Counted from the stretch's first letter, positions 1 to 9,156 are shown. The stretch is 64,000 bases of DNA from Flaviflexus massiliensis (GCF_001375495.1 NZ_LN831058.1:454768-518767), one strand, 5' to 3'. Made by a program: numbers and translations. Notes: generated from the letters alone by a model not told the origin.

Positions 1-2
1 GT

Positions 3-677
3 CCGGACGCTAGCCAGCCCGAATGGGATGCTTTCGAGGCCGCGAAGGAAGCGTGGCTCGAGGACAATCGCGAGGCCGGTGTCGTGGCACTGGGGTTTGC
101 GGAGGGCTACCAGGATGGTCTCAACAACAGTGCGGGGGTTGAGGGAGAGTCAGGTTTCGCATTTCGCAGCGGTGAGGAGCACTACGGCACCCACAATGCT
201 GAAATCCGTGCCGTAGCAGATGAAATCCTCGCACCCTACGCAGATGATATTTCTGAATCCTTCATGCAGCGCTACGGTAGTCACGCGGTTGTTGAGGCTG
301 AGAACTGGGCCGACGGGCATGTCATTCAGTTGACGGACGACATGATCGAGGACTTCATGGGTAACGCCTCCATCTTCCGCGACATGGCACGTGATGAGGT
401 CGCAGGCGGACCCAATTCGATTGAGGTCTTTAGCGAGGCCCTCAACGAGGCGATGACGTTGGATGTTGAGGAGACGATTCGCAATGGTGGGTCTTTGGAT
501 GACATTGCTCAAACCGCGGCTAGGCACGTCCCCCTCCTCCACACGAGCCTCATGGCGGAGACGATGACAGATGTGGAGATCCAGGAGGCCCGCGACATTC
601 GCATGAGAGCTATCGAGACCGTGGCTGGCAAGGTTGGTGGCAGATTCACCGAGGTTCCCGGGGCGGGTTCGTCATAG
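3..677 (+). CDS. Hypothetical protein, 5' end outside the window
   Basis: The frame is open from the first bases of the window to a TAG at 675-677, so the gene begins upstream and about 224 C-terminal residues are visible. The part seen is soluble, rich in Asp, Glu and Ala, has no membrane segment, and looks largely helical. It ends 5 bases before the next gene on the same strand, so the two are probably co-transcribed. Both face the Esx-like/hydrolase pair at 1326-3363. I do not recognise a family. A role linked to that pair, for example as a partner of a secreted effector, is only a guess from position. Confidence 0.6.
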   Translation, partial: PDASQPEWDAFEAAKEAWLEDNREAGVVALGFAEGYQDGLNNSAGVEGESGFAFRSGEEHYGTHNAEIRAVADEILAPYADDISESFMQRYGSHAVVEAENWADGHVIQLTDDMIEDFMGNASIFRDMARDEVAGGPNSIEVFSEALNEAMTLDVEETIRNGGSLDDIAQTAARHVPLLHTSLMAETMTDVEIQEARDIRMRAIETVAGKVGGRFTEVPGAGSS

Positions 678-682
678 ACGAG

Positions 683-1219
683 ATGATCAGCTACATCATT
701 CCCGATGACTTTGGTGAGGGGATGACCAGCGAGATTCGCGCGCAACAGGAGGTCGTCCGACAGATGCTCCATGAGGAAATCTATGCCGCCACCTGGAACA
801 CGCGGGATGAGGGGACGTGGATCGAAGCGTTCGACACAAGCAACGTTGACATCATGGACCCGATTGAGCACTTTATCTACGCGGAAGAACACGGCGCCTT
901 CCCCGGTCAGGAAGACTTCTACAAGAACATGATCGATGAGAATGGTGAGATGCTGCCCTGGGATGAGCTGGGTCCTGAACAGCAGCAAGCCTTTAACGAC
1001 TACCTCGAGTACTACGGACTTGTGGGCGAAAGCCCGATCCTCACCTCGGGTGATGCTGGGGGTAGCCAGGAATGGAAGCCCTACGAATACCGGGAAGATG
1101 GTCAGGCGGATGCTCCGGTGAATAACCCTGCTGGAGCATCCGACGAAGAGTTCGACCCGATGGATGAGGTATTCGGCGATCCGTACCCGATCGAAGAGGA
1201 GCCAGAAGACAACGGCTAA
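683..1219 (+). CDS. Hypothetical acidic protein
   Basis: This 178-residue protein starts at an ATG 5 bases after the stop of the preceding gene. It is strongly acidic, especially in the last 60 residues, which are rich in Glu, Asp and Pro and look disordered. There is no signal peptide and no membrane segment. It converges on the hydrolase gene at 1326-3059. The family is not recognised. Close spacing suggests an operon with the upstream gene. A stand-alone acidic protein beside a putative toxin-like effector could be an immunity or chaperone protein, but nothing in the sequence proves this. Confidence 0.6.
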   Translation: MISYIIPDDFGEGMTSEIRAQQEVVRQMLHEEIYAATWNTRDEGTWIEAFDTSNVDIMDPIEHFIYAEEHGAFPGQEDFYKNMIDENGEMLPWDELGPEQQQAFNDYLEYYGLVGESPILTSGDAGGSQEWKPYEYREDGQADAPVNNPAGASDEEFDPMDEVFGDPYPIEEEPEDNG

Positions 1220-1325
1220 TTCCTATCCCTGAAGTGACGATGAACGCCCGCAGTCCAGTCGCTCTCGTTCACTTTCCGATGGGCCCTCCGGCTTCGGTAG
1301 CAATCGGCTTCGATCGCACTATTGC

Positions 1326-3059
1326 TTAAGGCGCTTCGCCGATCACAACATCGGAAAGGTGCTCCTGAGCCTGGGACTGGTCGTTTAGGTACTGGGTGTG
1401 AGCCAGCCCGGGATCTGCGGGTCCCGGATCGAGGGTGGTGAATCCGGGATCCTGTGACGGGTCGGTTCCAAGCCCACCAGCATCCTGAATCCCGGTCACC
1501 CACTGGATCGGATTATTGAGGTAGCGAATCAGTTCCTCATTGTCGTAGTTCATGACGTAGTTGTTGCCGGCATTCATATTCCAGCTGCCACCATCAACCC
1601 CCGGGGTACCAAAGGCAATGTAGTCATCAACGGTTCCCGGCCTCGCATCGGCCACACCATAGCTCGAGGTTGTCGAGCCGTAGGAGTGCCCGAGAACGGA
1701 AGTGTGAGGATCATTGGACCCCTCGGAGTCATACACCCGTGAGTCGTGAATGCCTTCAACGAAGTTCGTGAGATTTTGTCCGCCCTGCTCGGCACGTTCA
1801 GGGGTGATGACCGAAGCATCGACCGAGAAGATCGCGGGATCCTGATATTCGCCCTGAGGGAGGATGAGCGGGAAGTCTCCTGGCTTCACGTCGTCCATGG
1901 AATCCACCTGGACAATGGATTCCATGCCGCCGGGTGCGTCATAGCCGAGCCATGCGATGCTGGCTACGGTTTCATCCGACCCCATGGCATCAAGCTTGCC
2001 TTGGGCGATGGCGTTGAGATTATGCAGATCGGACGTGTAGGGACCGATACTGTCACGCACGTTTGTGGTCATACCCGGAACAAAGGTCGAGATGTGATCA
2101 GCCGTATCAATGTCGCCGACCGAGACCGCTGCATGCATGTGATAGTTGCCGTCTTCGCCCGTTGCTGGCTCGTACAGGAGGAGCTGCCGCACTTCCCCAT
2201 CGGCAGACTCGAGGGAGTCTTGTAGCGCCTGCATCTCCGCCAGCTCATCTTCCAGCTCGGGCGTGCCATTACCTGCCGCGATCTGTTCCTCAGCCAAAGC
2301 GATGTCGCGATCGAGCAAGTGTCGGTTTGCTTGGTCTCGCGCCCATCCGTCCACACCATCCATGCCACCAATAAGTTCGGGATGGGATTTGATGTAGTCG
2401 AGTTGCTCCTCTTCGGTCAGGGAGTCCCACCACGCGGCAGTCTGTTCGGTCGACGGATTGTCGGGCAGTCCCGGGAAGGTGCCGCTTCCCGTTGCCATGT
2501 CACTTGTCACCAGGTCACCGCTGATATTGGCGAGTGCGTCGCAGTATGCCTGGTCGACTTTGTTTGCTCGGGAGAGGGCCGTGGAGACCGCGTCGGCGCA
2601 GTCTTGGAGGGCGGCCTGCCGGTCTGCGAGTTCGGCGGCATAGGCCGATGATTGCCCGGCCGCAATGTTTGCACCGAGCCTTTCCCACCACTGGTCAAGT
2701 TGCGGATCCGTCACCTCACTGCCGTCTTCAGAAATGACGAAGCCGTAATGGTCGGCGCGGGATTGGGCTTCGAGAACGAGCGTCTCCACTTCCCCCAACC
2801 CATCCTGGGCGGTACTTGTTGCGGTGAGCAGGTACTGGAAGTTGTCGTAAACCTTTTCGGCTCGCTCCAGGAGGGAGGAACGTGTTTGTTCAGCAGCGAC
2901 GGCTCCTTCGCCTTGCCACGTGTCCATGCTAATCGCACTAATCTCGTCGACGACGTCGTTGGCGGTGAGTTTGCGGGAGATGACGGTGTCGATAAATCCG
3001 TCGAGCCTACTTCCCTTCCACCGTTTTACTTCCGACCAGGTTGGCATGTCAGTAGTCAC
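1326..3059 (-). CDS. Putative ESX-secreted alpha/beta hydrolase (DUF1023-like)
   Basis: The protein has 577 residues. The first 250 are helical with an Esx/WXG-like character (DTWQGEGA near residue 50) and no Sec signal. The C-terminal half is an alpha/beta hydrolase of the DUF1023 type, with the nucleophile elbow GHSYGS near residue 456 and the family-like patterns WLGYDAP and AFGTPGVDG. Helical N-terminus plus hydrolase is a layout known for type VII substrates in actinomycetes. Its ATG overlaps the end of the small Esx-like gene upstream (3049-3363) by 11 bases, so the two are translationally coupled and may form a secreted pair. Substrate is unknown; esterase or lipase activity is likely from the fold. 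Confidence 0.7.
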   Translation of the reverse strand: MTTDMPTWSEVKRWKGSRLDGFIDTVISRKLTANDVVDEISAISMDTWQGEGAVAAEQTRSSLLERAEKVYDNFQYLLTATSTAQDGLGEVETLVLEAQSRADHYGFVISEDGSEVTDPQLDQWWERLGANIAAGQSSAYAAELADRQAALQDCADAVSTALSRANKVDQAYCDALANISGDLVTSDMATGSGTFPGLPDNPSTEQTAAWWDSLTEEEQLDYIKSHPELIGGMDGVDGWARDQANRHLLDRDIALAEEQIAAGNGTPELEDELAEMQALQDSLESADGEVRQLLLYEPATGEDGNYHMHAAVSVGDIDTADHISTFVPGMTTNVRDSIGPYTSDLHNLNAIAQGKLDAMGSDETVASIAWLGYDAPGGMESIVQVDSMDDVKPGDFPLILPQGEYQDPAIFSVDASVITPERAEQGGQNLTNFVEGIHDSRVYDSEGSNDPHTSVLGHSYGSTTSSYGVADARPGTVDDYIAFGTPGVDGGSWNMNAGNNYVMNYDNEELIRYLNNPIQWVTGIQDAGGLGTDPSQDPGFTTLDPGPADPGLAHTQYLNDQSQAQEHLSDVVIGEAP

Positions 3060-3363
3060 CCAATTCTTCGGTCACGCCATCAAAGTCAAGGGATGCGGTG
3101 TGGTCAGTCGCGTTGTAGTCATCATCCGCCAACCTGACCGCATCCACGAAGCTCGTGAGTGAATCACCCAGTGACTGGCTGAGCGAATCCATGAACGTGC
3201 CTACCTCCGCAACGCTACTGACCGCGGTGGCGCCTGGCATGGCGGCGGCAACATCGCCCGTTTCCCCACCGATGTCGAGATCCGCGGCCAAACCTGCCGC
3301 TTCTTCCGCTATTCCTGCTACCTGTTTGAGCTCTGCCGAACTGACTACAACTTCGATCATCAA
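3049..3363 (-). CDS. Esx-like small helical protein, partner of the hydrolase
   Basis: The product has 104 residues, no signal peptide and no Cys. It is Ala-, Glu- and Asp-rich with two likely helices, and the second half reads like the helical hairpin of Esx-family partners. No clear WXG turn is visible. Its end overlaps the start of the hydrolase gene, the usual arrangement for a small Esx-like helper encoded before a larger type VII substrate. The start could also be the next ATG, one codon later. A role in targeting or stabilising the hydrolase for export by the ESX machine at 44-54 kb is inferred from position and size only. Confidence 0.55.
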   Translation of the reverse strand: MMIEVVVSSAELKQVAGIAEEAAGLAADLDIGGETGDVAAAMPGATAVSSVAEVGTFMDSLSQSLGDSLTSFVDAVRLADDDYNATDHTASLDFDGVTEELGDY

Positions 3364-3781
3364 TCATCCTTCGGTTCTAGTCACGTGCCTGTTAGGTGAG
3401 TGCACTAGCTAACAATGCACTCCCCATCCTAGGGAAAACTGGACATACCGCCACCCGAAAGCCCCGTCATCCCACCGTGTCGACCGGCAATACCCTCACG
3501 GCCAACGCACTTCTTTTAACCCATGACGGTGCACGTTTACCCGCAACACTCCAGGTCACGGGCCCGACCTGCACGGACAACCTCATCCTGGGATCAGCGC
3601 CACTCCACGCAATATGCTGAACCTAGGATTTCCTTCCCATGCTTGTCCCAGCATCCCTGTCCCAACCCCGCCATCCTTACCTTGCCCTCACTCGCACCTG
3701 CTCAGCTAGGTATCGACCTTCTCGCCTTTCCCTTCCGCCCGCGATGAGTCGTGGCGGGCTCTGCCCCATCAGGAGGACACC
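3364..3781. other. Intergenic region, divergent promoters expected
   Basis: These 418 bases separate the minus-strand Esx-like gene from the plus-strand surface-protein gene. The only clear signal is a strong ribosome binding site (AGGAGGACACC) just before the ATG at 3782. Promoters for both directions must lie here, but I cannot place them with confidence. Confidence 0.4.
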
Positions 3782-4194
3782 ATGAAAACCACATCATTCT
3801 TGTCCCTCCTGGGACTTGTTTTCTTCTTTTTCGCACCCGCACCTACCGCGAGCGCGGCCGATGCTCGGGATTTTGATCCGGGCTACATCATTTCCGATGC
3901 GGAGTTCTACGACTCTGATTCCATGACCGCAGGCCAGGTGCAGGCGTTCTTGGAGGACATCAATCCTAATTGCGTTCCCGGACCGGATGGCACTCCGTGC
4001 CTGCAGGACTACCTTGAGAACACAGCCAATACCCCGGCGCGTTCGGGATGCACGACGCACGCGAGGAGGAATGGTGAGCTCGCCTCCAAGGTCATCGCCG
4101 ACGTCGCGAGAGAGTGCGGGATCAACCCCAAAGTCTTTGTCGTCCTTCTACAAAAGGAACAGGGCCTCGTCACTGCCTCCGGGAACCTCCTTAA
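3782..4194 (+). pseudogene. 5' part of a secreted surface protein, cut by IS A
   Basis: About 138 residues remain, beginning with a signal peptide (hydrophobic core with FFFF, cleavage near TASAAD) behind a strong Shine-Dalgarno. The body resembles secreted actinomycete proteins often named hemagglutinin-like: DPGYIISDAEFYDSDSM, then QVQAFLEDINPNC, and LQKEQGLVTAS, where such proteins continue for well over 100 residues. Here the frame runs into the left end of IS A at 4195 and stops at 4214-4216. The repeat tail that probably belonged to the same gene is at 11939-12197. The middle of the gene is missing, so the cluster did not arise by one simple insertion. Confidence 0.75.
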
Positions 4195-4338
4195 TGTCAA
4201 GCTCCGGGTTTGGTAGAGGCTGTTATTGTTGGTTTTCTATGCTGCCGCGGGTTGTGGCGTGGCCTGGTTGATCCATGCTGAATGGACTGGGGTGTACTAA
4301 AGATGTTGGACAGTCATTGATCAGGGAGAATCAAAGGT

Positions 4339-4632
4339 ATGGGTTCAACATCGAGGCGTAAGTTTAGTGCGCAGTTCAAAGCTGAGGCTGTGCAACTGGT
4401 GATCCAGTCCGAGCGACCGATTGTGGAGGTTGCCGGTGAGCTCGGGATCAATGCAGGCACGTTGGGGAACTGGGTGAAGAAGTATCGGGAAGATAATCCA
4501 GAGCCGGCCAAGAAGATGACCCCGGCCGACTACGGACGGCTGGCGGAGTTGGAAGAGGCGAATCGGCGGCTGCGGATGGAAAATGAGTTCCTAAAAAAAG
4601 CCGCGGCCTTCTTCGCCCGGGAGCAGGGGTAG
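4339..4632 (+). CDS. IS A transposase OrfA (HTH, IS3 family)
   Basis: The 97-residue OrfA has a helix-turn-helix of the IS3 type (RKFSAQFKAEAVQLV, then GINAGTLGNWVKKYRE) followed by a leucine-zipper-like coiled coil ending ENEFLKKAAAFFAREQG. It binds the terminal inverted repeats and, when fused to OrfB by -1 frameshifting at 4593-4600, gives the active transposase. All expected OrfA parts are present and the gene looks intact. Confidence 0.85.
   Translation: MGSTSRRKFSAQFKAEAVQLVIQSERPIVEVAGELGINAGTLGNWVKKYREDNPEPAKKMTPADYGRLAELEEANRRLRMENEFLKKAAAFFAREQG
4593..4600 (+). promoter_or_regulatory. Likely -1 ribosomal frameshift site
   Basis: Seven A followed by G lie near the end of orfA in a position that lets ribosomes slip from the orfA frame to the orfB frame. 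The orfB frame is open from here to 5528. This is the standard way IS3-family elements make the OrfAB fusion. Confidence 0.7.
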
Positions 4633-4685
4633 CCGAGAAGGCTGCCCTGATCGAAGCGGAGAAGGACAACTATCCGATCGCGTGG

Positions 4686-5528
4686 ATGTGCACGCAACTT
4701 GGTCTGGCGCGCTCGAGTTTCTATGCCTGGCGTACCCAGGTGAATCAGGTCAGCGCCTCGGCTGCCCGTAGGGAGGTGCTGAAGGTCCTGATCCAGGAAA
4801 TTTACCACGAGCACCGCAAAACGTACGGGTGCCGGCGCATCACCGCTGAACTCAACGACCGCGGCTACCCTGCGTCGGTGGGGTTGGTGGCCAAGCTCAT
4901 GCGCGAGCTCGGGTTAGCGGGGATTCAACCACGTGCTTATCGGCGCACCACTATCGTCGGTGAGGAGCCGGTGGTGATTCCGGATCTGCTGGAGGGAAAT
5001 TTCGATCCTGCTGCCCACGCCCCCGGGCACGCGTTGGTTGGTGATATTACCTACCTGCGCACCGGGGAAGGGTGGCTGTACCTGGCCACCGTGATTGATC
5101 TATCCACCCGGATGGTGGTGGGCTGGCAGATGGCTTCCCACATGCGCACCTCGCTGGTGATCGACGCGTTGGGGATGGCCATCGACCACGGACGCATCGC
5201 GCCGAATTCTGTGTTCCATGCGGACAAAGGAAGTCAGTACACCTCGAGCGAATTTCAGAAATATTGCGAGAAGGTCAAGGTTCGCCCCTCGGTAGGCCGG
5301 ACTGGGGTGTGCTGGGACAATGCGGTTGCGGAAAGTTTCTTTGCCTCGTTGAAGAACGAGATGTACTACCACCAGGTGTTCACCACCCGGGCCCGTGCCA
5401 GGTTCGCGGTCATGGACTATATCGAGGTTTTCTACAACCGCCAGCGTCGGCACTCCGCTCTCGGCTACCGCACCCCGGTCCAGACCTGGCAAGACCACGA
5501 GAAAGACCTCGCTACCACGGCAGCGTGA
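4686..5528 (+). CDS. IS A transposase OrfB (DDE integrase core)
   Basis: As listed, OrfB has 280 residues from the ATG at 4686, but its frame is open from the slippery site at about 4599, and the working product is the OrfAB fusion. It contains the HTH_21 region (YGCRRITAELNDRGY) and an rve core with the DDE residues in GDITYL, HADKGSQY and NAVAESFFASLKNE, then the terminal RRHSALGYRTP typical of IS3 family. No stop or frameshift is seen inside, so this element may still be mobile. Confidence 0.85.
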   Translation: MCTQLGLARSSFYAWRTQVNQVSASAARREVLKVLIQEIYHEHRKTYGCRRITAELNDRGYPASVGLVAKLMRELGLAGIQPRAYRRTTIVGEEPVVIPDLLEGNFDPAAHAPGHALVGDITYLRTGEGWLYLATVIDLSTRMVVGWQMASHMRTSLVIDALGMAIDHGRIAPNSVFHADKGSQYTSSEFQKYCEKVKVRPSVGRTGVCWDNAVAESFFASLKNEMYYHQVFTTRARARFAVMDYIEVFYNRQRRHSALGYRTPVQTWQDHEKDLATTAA

Positions 5529-5568
5529 AAGAAGAAAAACACTAACGACTGTTCAAGATTCTTGACAC

Positions 5569-6450
5569 AGCCCAGACCTCGTTAGGTGGTCGGTAGTCGA
5601 TTGCCGAATGTAGCCGCCTTTGGTTGTACCAGGCCACCCATTGAGAGGTTTCTGCTATCACCTGGATCAAACCTGACCAGACGTGACGGTCTATTAGTTC
5701 GGCTTTATAAACTGAGTTCAGAGCCTCGGCCATGGCGTTATCGTATGAGTCTCCGCGTGATCCGACCGACGCGATGATCTGTGATTCTGCGAGGGTTTGG
5801 CCATAGCGAATTGACCGAAATTGAACGCCGCGATCGCTGTGGTGGACAAGGCCCGAGACGTCTTCGCCAGCCCGATACTTTGCCGCCAAAGCCATCGTCA
5901 GAGCATCCCTGGCCAGGGACTCGCGCAGATGGTTCGTCACCTGCCAACCAACGATCTGGCGGTTGAACACATCGAGAATGAACGTCGTGTATACCCACCC
6001 AGCCCGCGTAGGCACATAGGTGATGTCGGCCACCCACAAGCGGTTTGGAGCCGGTGCCTTGAACTCGCGTTCGACCAGGTCATCCGGTCATTGTTCAGCT
6101 CTGGCGGAGGCTGTCTTGGGGCGCTTGCGCTTGCGCCGGAGCCCGTCGATGCCTAACTGGCGCATCAACCGCTCCACCGTGCATCGGGCCACAGGACCGA
6201 ACTGGTCGGCGTGCTCGCGGTTGATCGCCCGCCACATCTTGCGTACCCCGTAGCAGGAGTAGTTAGCCTCATAAACGTCCCGGATACAGGCCATGAGCGC
6301 CTGGTCCCGACGGGCCCGGGCCGATGGCTGACGCTTCTTGTAAGCGTCATACGAGCTCACAGCAATCCGTGTAGCAGTCCCTTTCAGGGCACGCACGATT
6401 GGCTCGACTCCAAACTCGTGTTTGTTCTCATCAATGAAGGTGACGATCAC
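5569..6450 (-). pseudogene. IS B copy 1 OrfB, internal stop
   Basis: The rve transposase frame runs from 6450 to the junction with IS A. An in-frame TGA at 6088-6090 splits it into an HTH_21 part (YGVRKMWRAINREH) and a DDE part (VADITYVPT, HHSDRGVQF, DNAMAEALNSVYKAE). The two parts share one frame, so a single base change (for example CGA or TGG to TGA) explains the break. Reading then continues into IS A, giving a few foreign residues before a stop at 5542. The same stop occurs in copy 2. Confidence 0.75.
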
Positions 6451-6758
6451 TTTGATGGGCGGTCGAGCTCCGCCGCGAAGAAAGCCGAAGCCCGGCGCAG
6501 GATCTCATTGGCCCTCTTAGCTTCGGCCAACTCGGCCCGAAGCCTGCGGTTCTCTGTCTCAAAATCGATCGATTCTGCTAGCGTGCTACGACCCGAGGCT
6601 TTGTACTTACGCACCCACACCCGCAAGGTCTCTTTGTTGACACCAAGCTCAGCTGCCACACGACCGATCGCGCCGGTGGCGGTTGCAGGATCGGCCTGGG
6701 CATGAACAACTAGTTCAACCGCACGAGCCCTAAACTCGTCGGTGTACTTTACTGGCAA
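6447..6758 (-). CDS. IS B copy 1 OrfA
   Basis: I place the start at a TTG (6758) because GAAGGAG lies just upstream. The product has about 103 residues with the IS3 OrfA helix-turn-helix (YTDEFRARAVELV, then GVNKETLRVWVRKYK) and a coiled coil ending RRASAFFAAELDRPSK. It overlaps OrfB by 4 bases. OrfA is intact in this copy but broken by a 19-base duplication in copy 2. Confidence 0.7.
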   Translation of the reverse strand: MPVKYTDEFRARAVELVVHAQADPATATGAIGRVAAELGVNKETLRVWVRKYKASGRSTLAESIDFETENRRLRAELAEAKRANEILRRASAFFAAELDRPSK

Positions 6759-6820
6759 GAGAGAATCTCCTTCTTCCAATCTCCCTACCTCCATTACCCC
6801 CGGAGCGATACAATTATTTT

Positions 6821-7480
6821 TCAGTGGATGATTACCGGCAGCAGAAACGCCATGCCTACGCCCCAGGTGAGGTGCATTACAGTTGCCGAGATTAGTCTGT
6901 TCGACCTCTTTACTTCCATAGTCGCGACTCCTCCGATGAGGAGGGCGGCGACGAAAAGAAGGGGGACTCCCATCGTCGCGGTGACTGCAATGTAGAGAGC
7001 TATTTGAGAGATGATCGCCATCGAAGGTTTCAAACTTCGGTCAAATTCGCTCTGGGCGACGCCCCTGAAAAACATTTCCTCACCGATGCCGTTGACGACC
7101 AACGTGACGAGTGTCAGCCACACCGTGCTGGTTGCCATGTTCGCGAGCAGCTCAGCGACGGGGACTGCCAAAGTCGGGACGAAACGGACTCCCATCGCGC
7201 CAACGATGAACACGGCGACGAGACCGAGCCCCAGCGCCATGCCTCTAGCCGATTCCCGCAGGTAGTTGCCGGTAAACGCATCGCGTTGCCCCGCCAGTAG
7301 CCATGAGACGAGCCATACTGCTGCCGTGAAAAACGTCGCCGCATAGAAACCGACCGACCCGGCTCCCGAAATGGCCGAGACGAATAAGCCGATTGCCCCC
7401 AGCGCAGCAGGAAGAAGGACCCTGAGGGCAATCCGGCCCATCGCTGGTGCAATGAGAGTGTTGGGGACTGAAGATGGCAT
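6821..7480 (-). CDS. CPBP-family (CAAX-type) intramembrane metalloprotease
   Basis: The 219-residue protein (start ATG at 7480) is almost wholly hydrophobic with seven to eight membrane segments. It has the family signatures GEEMFFRG, holding the paired Glu and the Arg, and HLTWG near the C-terminus with a metal-binding His. CPBP proteases cleave membrane or prenylated substrates, and in bacteria many act in bacteriocin immunity or surface protein handling. The substrate here is unknown. It is divergent from the epimerase-TspO gene and its stop codon is only 9 bases from the end of IS B copy 1, so it is intact but bordered by an IS. Confidence 0.75.
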   Translation of the reverse strand: MPSSVPNTLIAPAMGRIALRVLLPAALGAIGLFVSAISGAGSVGFYAATFFTAAVWLVSWLLAGQRDAFTGNYLRESARGMALGLGLVAVFIVGAMGVRFVPTLAVPVAELLANMATSTVWLTLVTLVVNGIGEEMFFRGVAQSEFDRSLKPSMAIISQIALYIAVTATMGVPLLFVAALLIGGVATMEVKRSNRLISATVMHLTWGVGMAFLLPVIIH

Positions 7481-7588
7481 AAGACCAGTCTGGCACGAGG
7501 AGCACACCTGTGGCCGAAATTGGCAAGGGTATGTACGCTGGGGCCACATAGCGTATTTGGCAATCGCCAACGAGAGGACAAGTCCGTC

Positions 7589-9052
7589 ATGGACACAGAC
7601 AACACCACATCCACCCCACGTCTGGCCCTGGTCACCGGAGCTACCGGTTACGTCGGTGGGAACGTCACCCGTGAGCTAATTGATAGGGGGTGGGCCGTGC
7701 GCACCTTGTCTCGTAGCCGTGACAAGGCCCTGTCCATGGAGTGGGGTGACCATATCGTTGACGAGGGGGACACCGCTGGTGCCGGCCAGGTTGAGGTCTT
7801 TGAAGGTGACGCATCGCGGCCCGAGGACCTCGATCAGGCCCTAAGGGACATCGATGTGGCCTGGTATCTGGTGCATTCCATGTCCAGCGATGACGATTTC
7901 AAAGACACAGAGATCGCCATGGCTAGGGATTTCGCCGAGGCCGCAGAGAAGCACGAGGTGGGACGAATTGTCTACCTGGGCGGCCTGCACCCCGACGGTG
8001 AGGAACTATCCGAGCACTTGGATTCCCGGGTGAAAGTTGGCGAGGTATTCCTCGACTCTGACGTTCCCACGGCTGCGCTCCAGGCGGGTGTAGTGCTCGG
8101 TGCGGGGTCGATATCTTTCAACATGCTCAGGCATCTTTCCGAGCGCCTCCCGGGTGCCATCGGTCCTAAGTGGATTCAGAACAAAATCACGCCTATTTCC
8201 GTCCGAGACGTGGTCTTCTACCTCGCCGGTGCCGCAGACTTGCCCGAGGAGGTCAACCGCACCTTCGACGTCGGAGGCCCGGATACTCACAGGTATGCGG
8301 ACATGATGAAGGAATACGCGGCTACGCTCCGACTTGGCCCTAGGGTGATTTTCTCTGCTCCCGTGACAACACCCGAGCTCGCTGCGCACTGGATCTCTCT
8401 GGTCACACCCGTTGGCGCTCAGATTGCGAAGCCTCTTATTGGGAGTTTGATGCATGACACGGTGGTCAAGGAGCGCGACCTGGAGTCCTACATCGGCACT
8501 CCGGAGGGCGGTAATCAGTCCTTTGAAGAAGCCGTCCTGGCTGCTACGGAGCATGTAGATACGCGTCGCTGGCTGCGTACTTTCGCAACGGTGGGAGCTG
8601 CGGTTACCGCATGCGCGACCGTGGGCAGCGTCCTTACCGATCCGAATAACAAGGAATATCACCGTTTGAACCTGCCGTCGTGGCAGCCCCCGGCGGGGAT
8701 TTTCCCGGTCGTCTGGACTGCGTTGTACGCCGATATTGCCGTGGTGAACTCGTTAGTCCTGTCCGACAACCTGGAATCCGACGATAAAAACGATAAGAAT
8801 GCCCAGCGCCGCAACAGCGTGGCACTGGGAATCAACCTTCTGCTAAATGCCGGCTGGCCCGGGGTGTTCTTCCGATCGAAGAAGAAGGGGCTGGCCACAG
8901 TGTGGTCTGGCGCCCTGGCCCTAAGCTCCGCTGACTTGGTACGCCGAGCATGGAAATCCGCCCCGCAGCGCGGAGCCGTTCTGGCTCCCTATGCCGCATG
9001 GACTTCCTTCGCCACGGTTCTCAGCGGAGCAATTCGCAGGCGAAATAGGTAG
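7589..9052 (+). CDS. NAD(P)-binding epimerase fused to a TspO/MBR domain
   Basis: I choose the ATG at 7589 (GAGAGG upstream) over an earlier in-frame ATG at 7520; this gives 487 residues. Residues 1 to about 330 are an atypical SDR/NmrA-like Rossmann protein: VTGATGYVGGNVTRELI binds NAD(P), and WYLVHSM and YLGGLH follow the known pattern. Residues about 345 to 487 form a TspO/MBR domain with LPSWQPPAGIFPVVWT, NLLLNAGWP and LAPYAAWTSFA, five likely membrane helices. TspO binds tetrapyrroles and similar ligands. The fusion suggests a membrane-anchored oxidoreductase acting near a porphyrin, quinone or lipid ligand. Both halves look complete. Confidence 0.8.
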   Translation: MDTDNTTSTPRLALVTGATGYVGGNVTRELIDRGWAVRTLSRSRDKALSMEWGDHIVDEGDTAGAGQVEVFEGDASRPEDLDQALRDIDVAWYLVHSMSSDDDFKDTEIAMARDFAEAAEKHEVGRIVYLGGLHPDGEELSEHLDSRVKVGEVFLDSDVPTAALQAGVVLGAGSISFNMLRHLSERLPGAIGPKWIQNKITPISVRDVVFYLAGAADLPEEVNRTFDVGGPDTHRYADMMKEYAATLRLGPRVIFSAPVTTPELAAHWISLVTPVGAQIAKPLIGSLMHDTVVKERDLESYIGTPEGGNQSFEEAVLAATEHVDTRRWLRTFATVGAAVTACATVGSVLTDPNNKEYHRLNLPSWQPPAGIFPVVWTALYADIAVVNSLVLSDNLESDDKNDKNAQRRNSVALGINLLLNAGWPGVFFRSKKKGLATVWSGALALSSADLVRRAWKSAPQRGAVLAPYAAWTSFATVLSGAIRRRNR

Positions 9053-9156
9053 GGGCCGGCCACTCAGGTTCTTGACCTAAGAGGACCTATCGGGGCAGGT
9101 CGATGCCTTCCCGGTAGAGTTTCCAGAACTCCTCTGCCTGAGAGCCCCAGGCAACG

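Larger units (their letters stand above)
4195..5568 (+). mobile_element. IS A, IS3-family insertion sequence
   Basis: The element is 1374 bases long and bounded by TGTCAAG at 4195-4201 and its inverted copy CTTGACA at 5562-5568. It carries orfA and orfB in the usual IS3 -1 frame relation. No matching target duplication is seen: the flanks are TAA on the left and CAG on the right. It interrupts the surface-protein gene on the left and truncates IS B copy 1 on the right. The missing duplication suggests rearrangement after insertion. Confidence 0.8.
5569..6812 (-). mobile_element. IS B copy 1, IS3 family, 3' end truncated by IS A
   Basis: This minus-strand element starts at 6812 (end sequence TGTATCGCTCCG on the minus strand) and runs into IS A at 5568/5569, losing its 3' end just after the terminal RPPNEVW motif of OrfB. 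Bases 5593-6812 are repeated almost exactly at 10700-11938. OrfB carries an internal stop. It lies immediately downstream of the CAAX protease gene. Confidence 0.8.
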
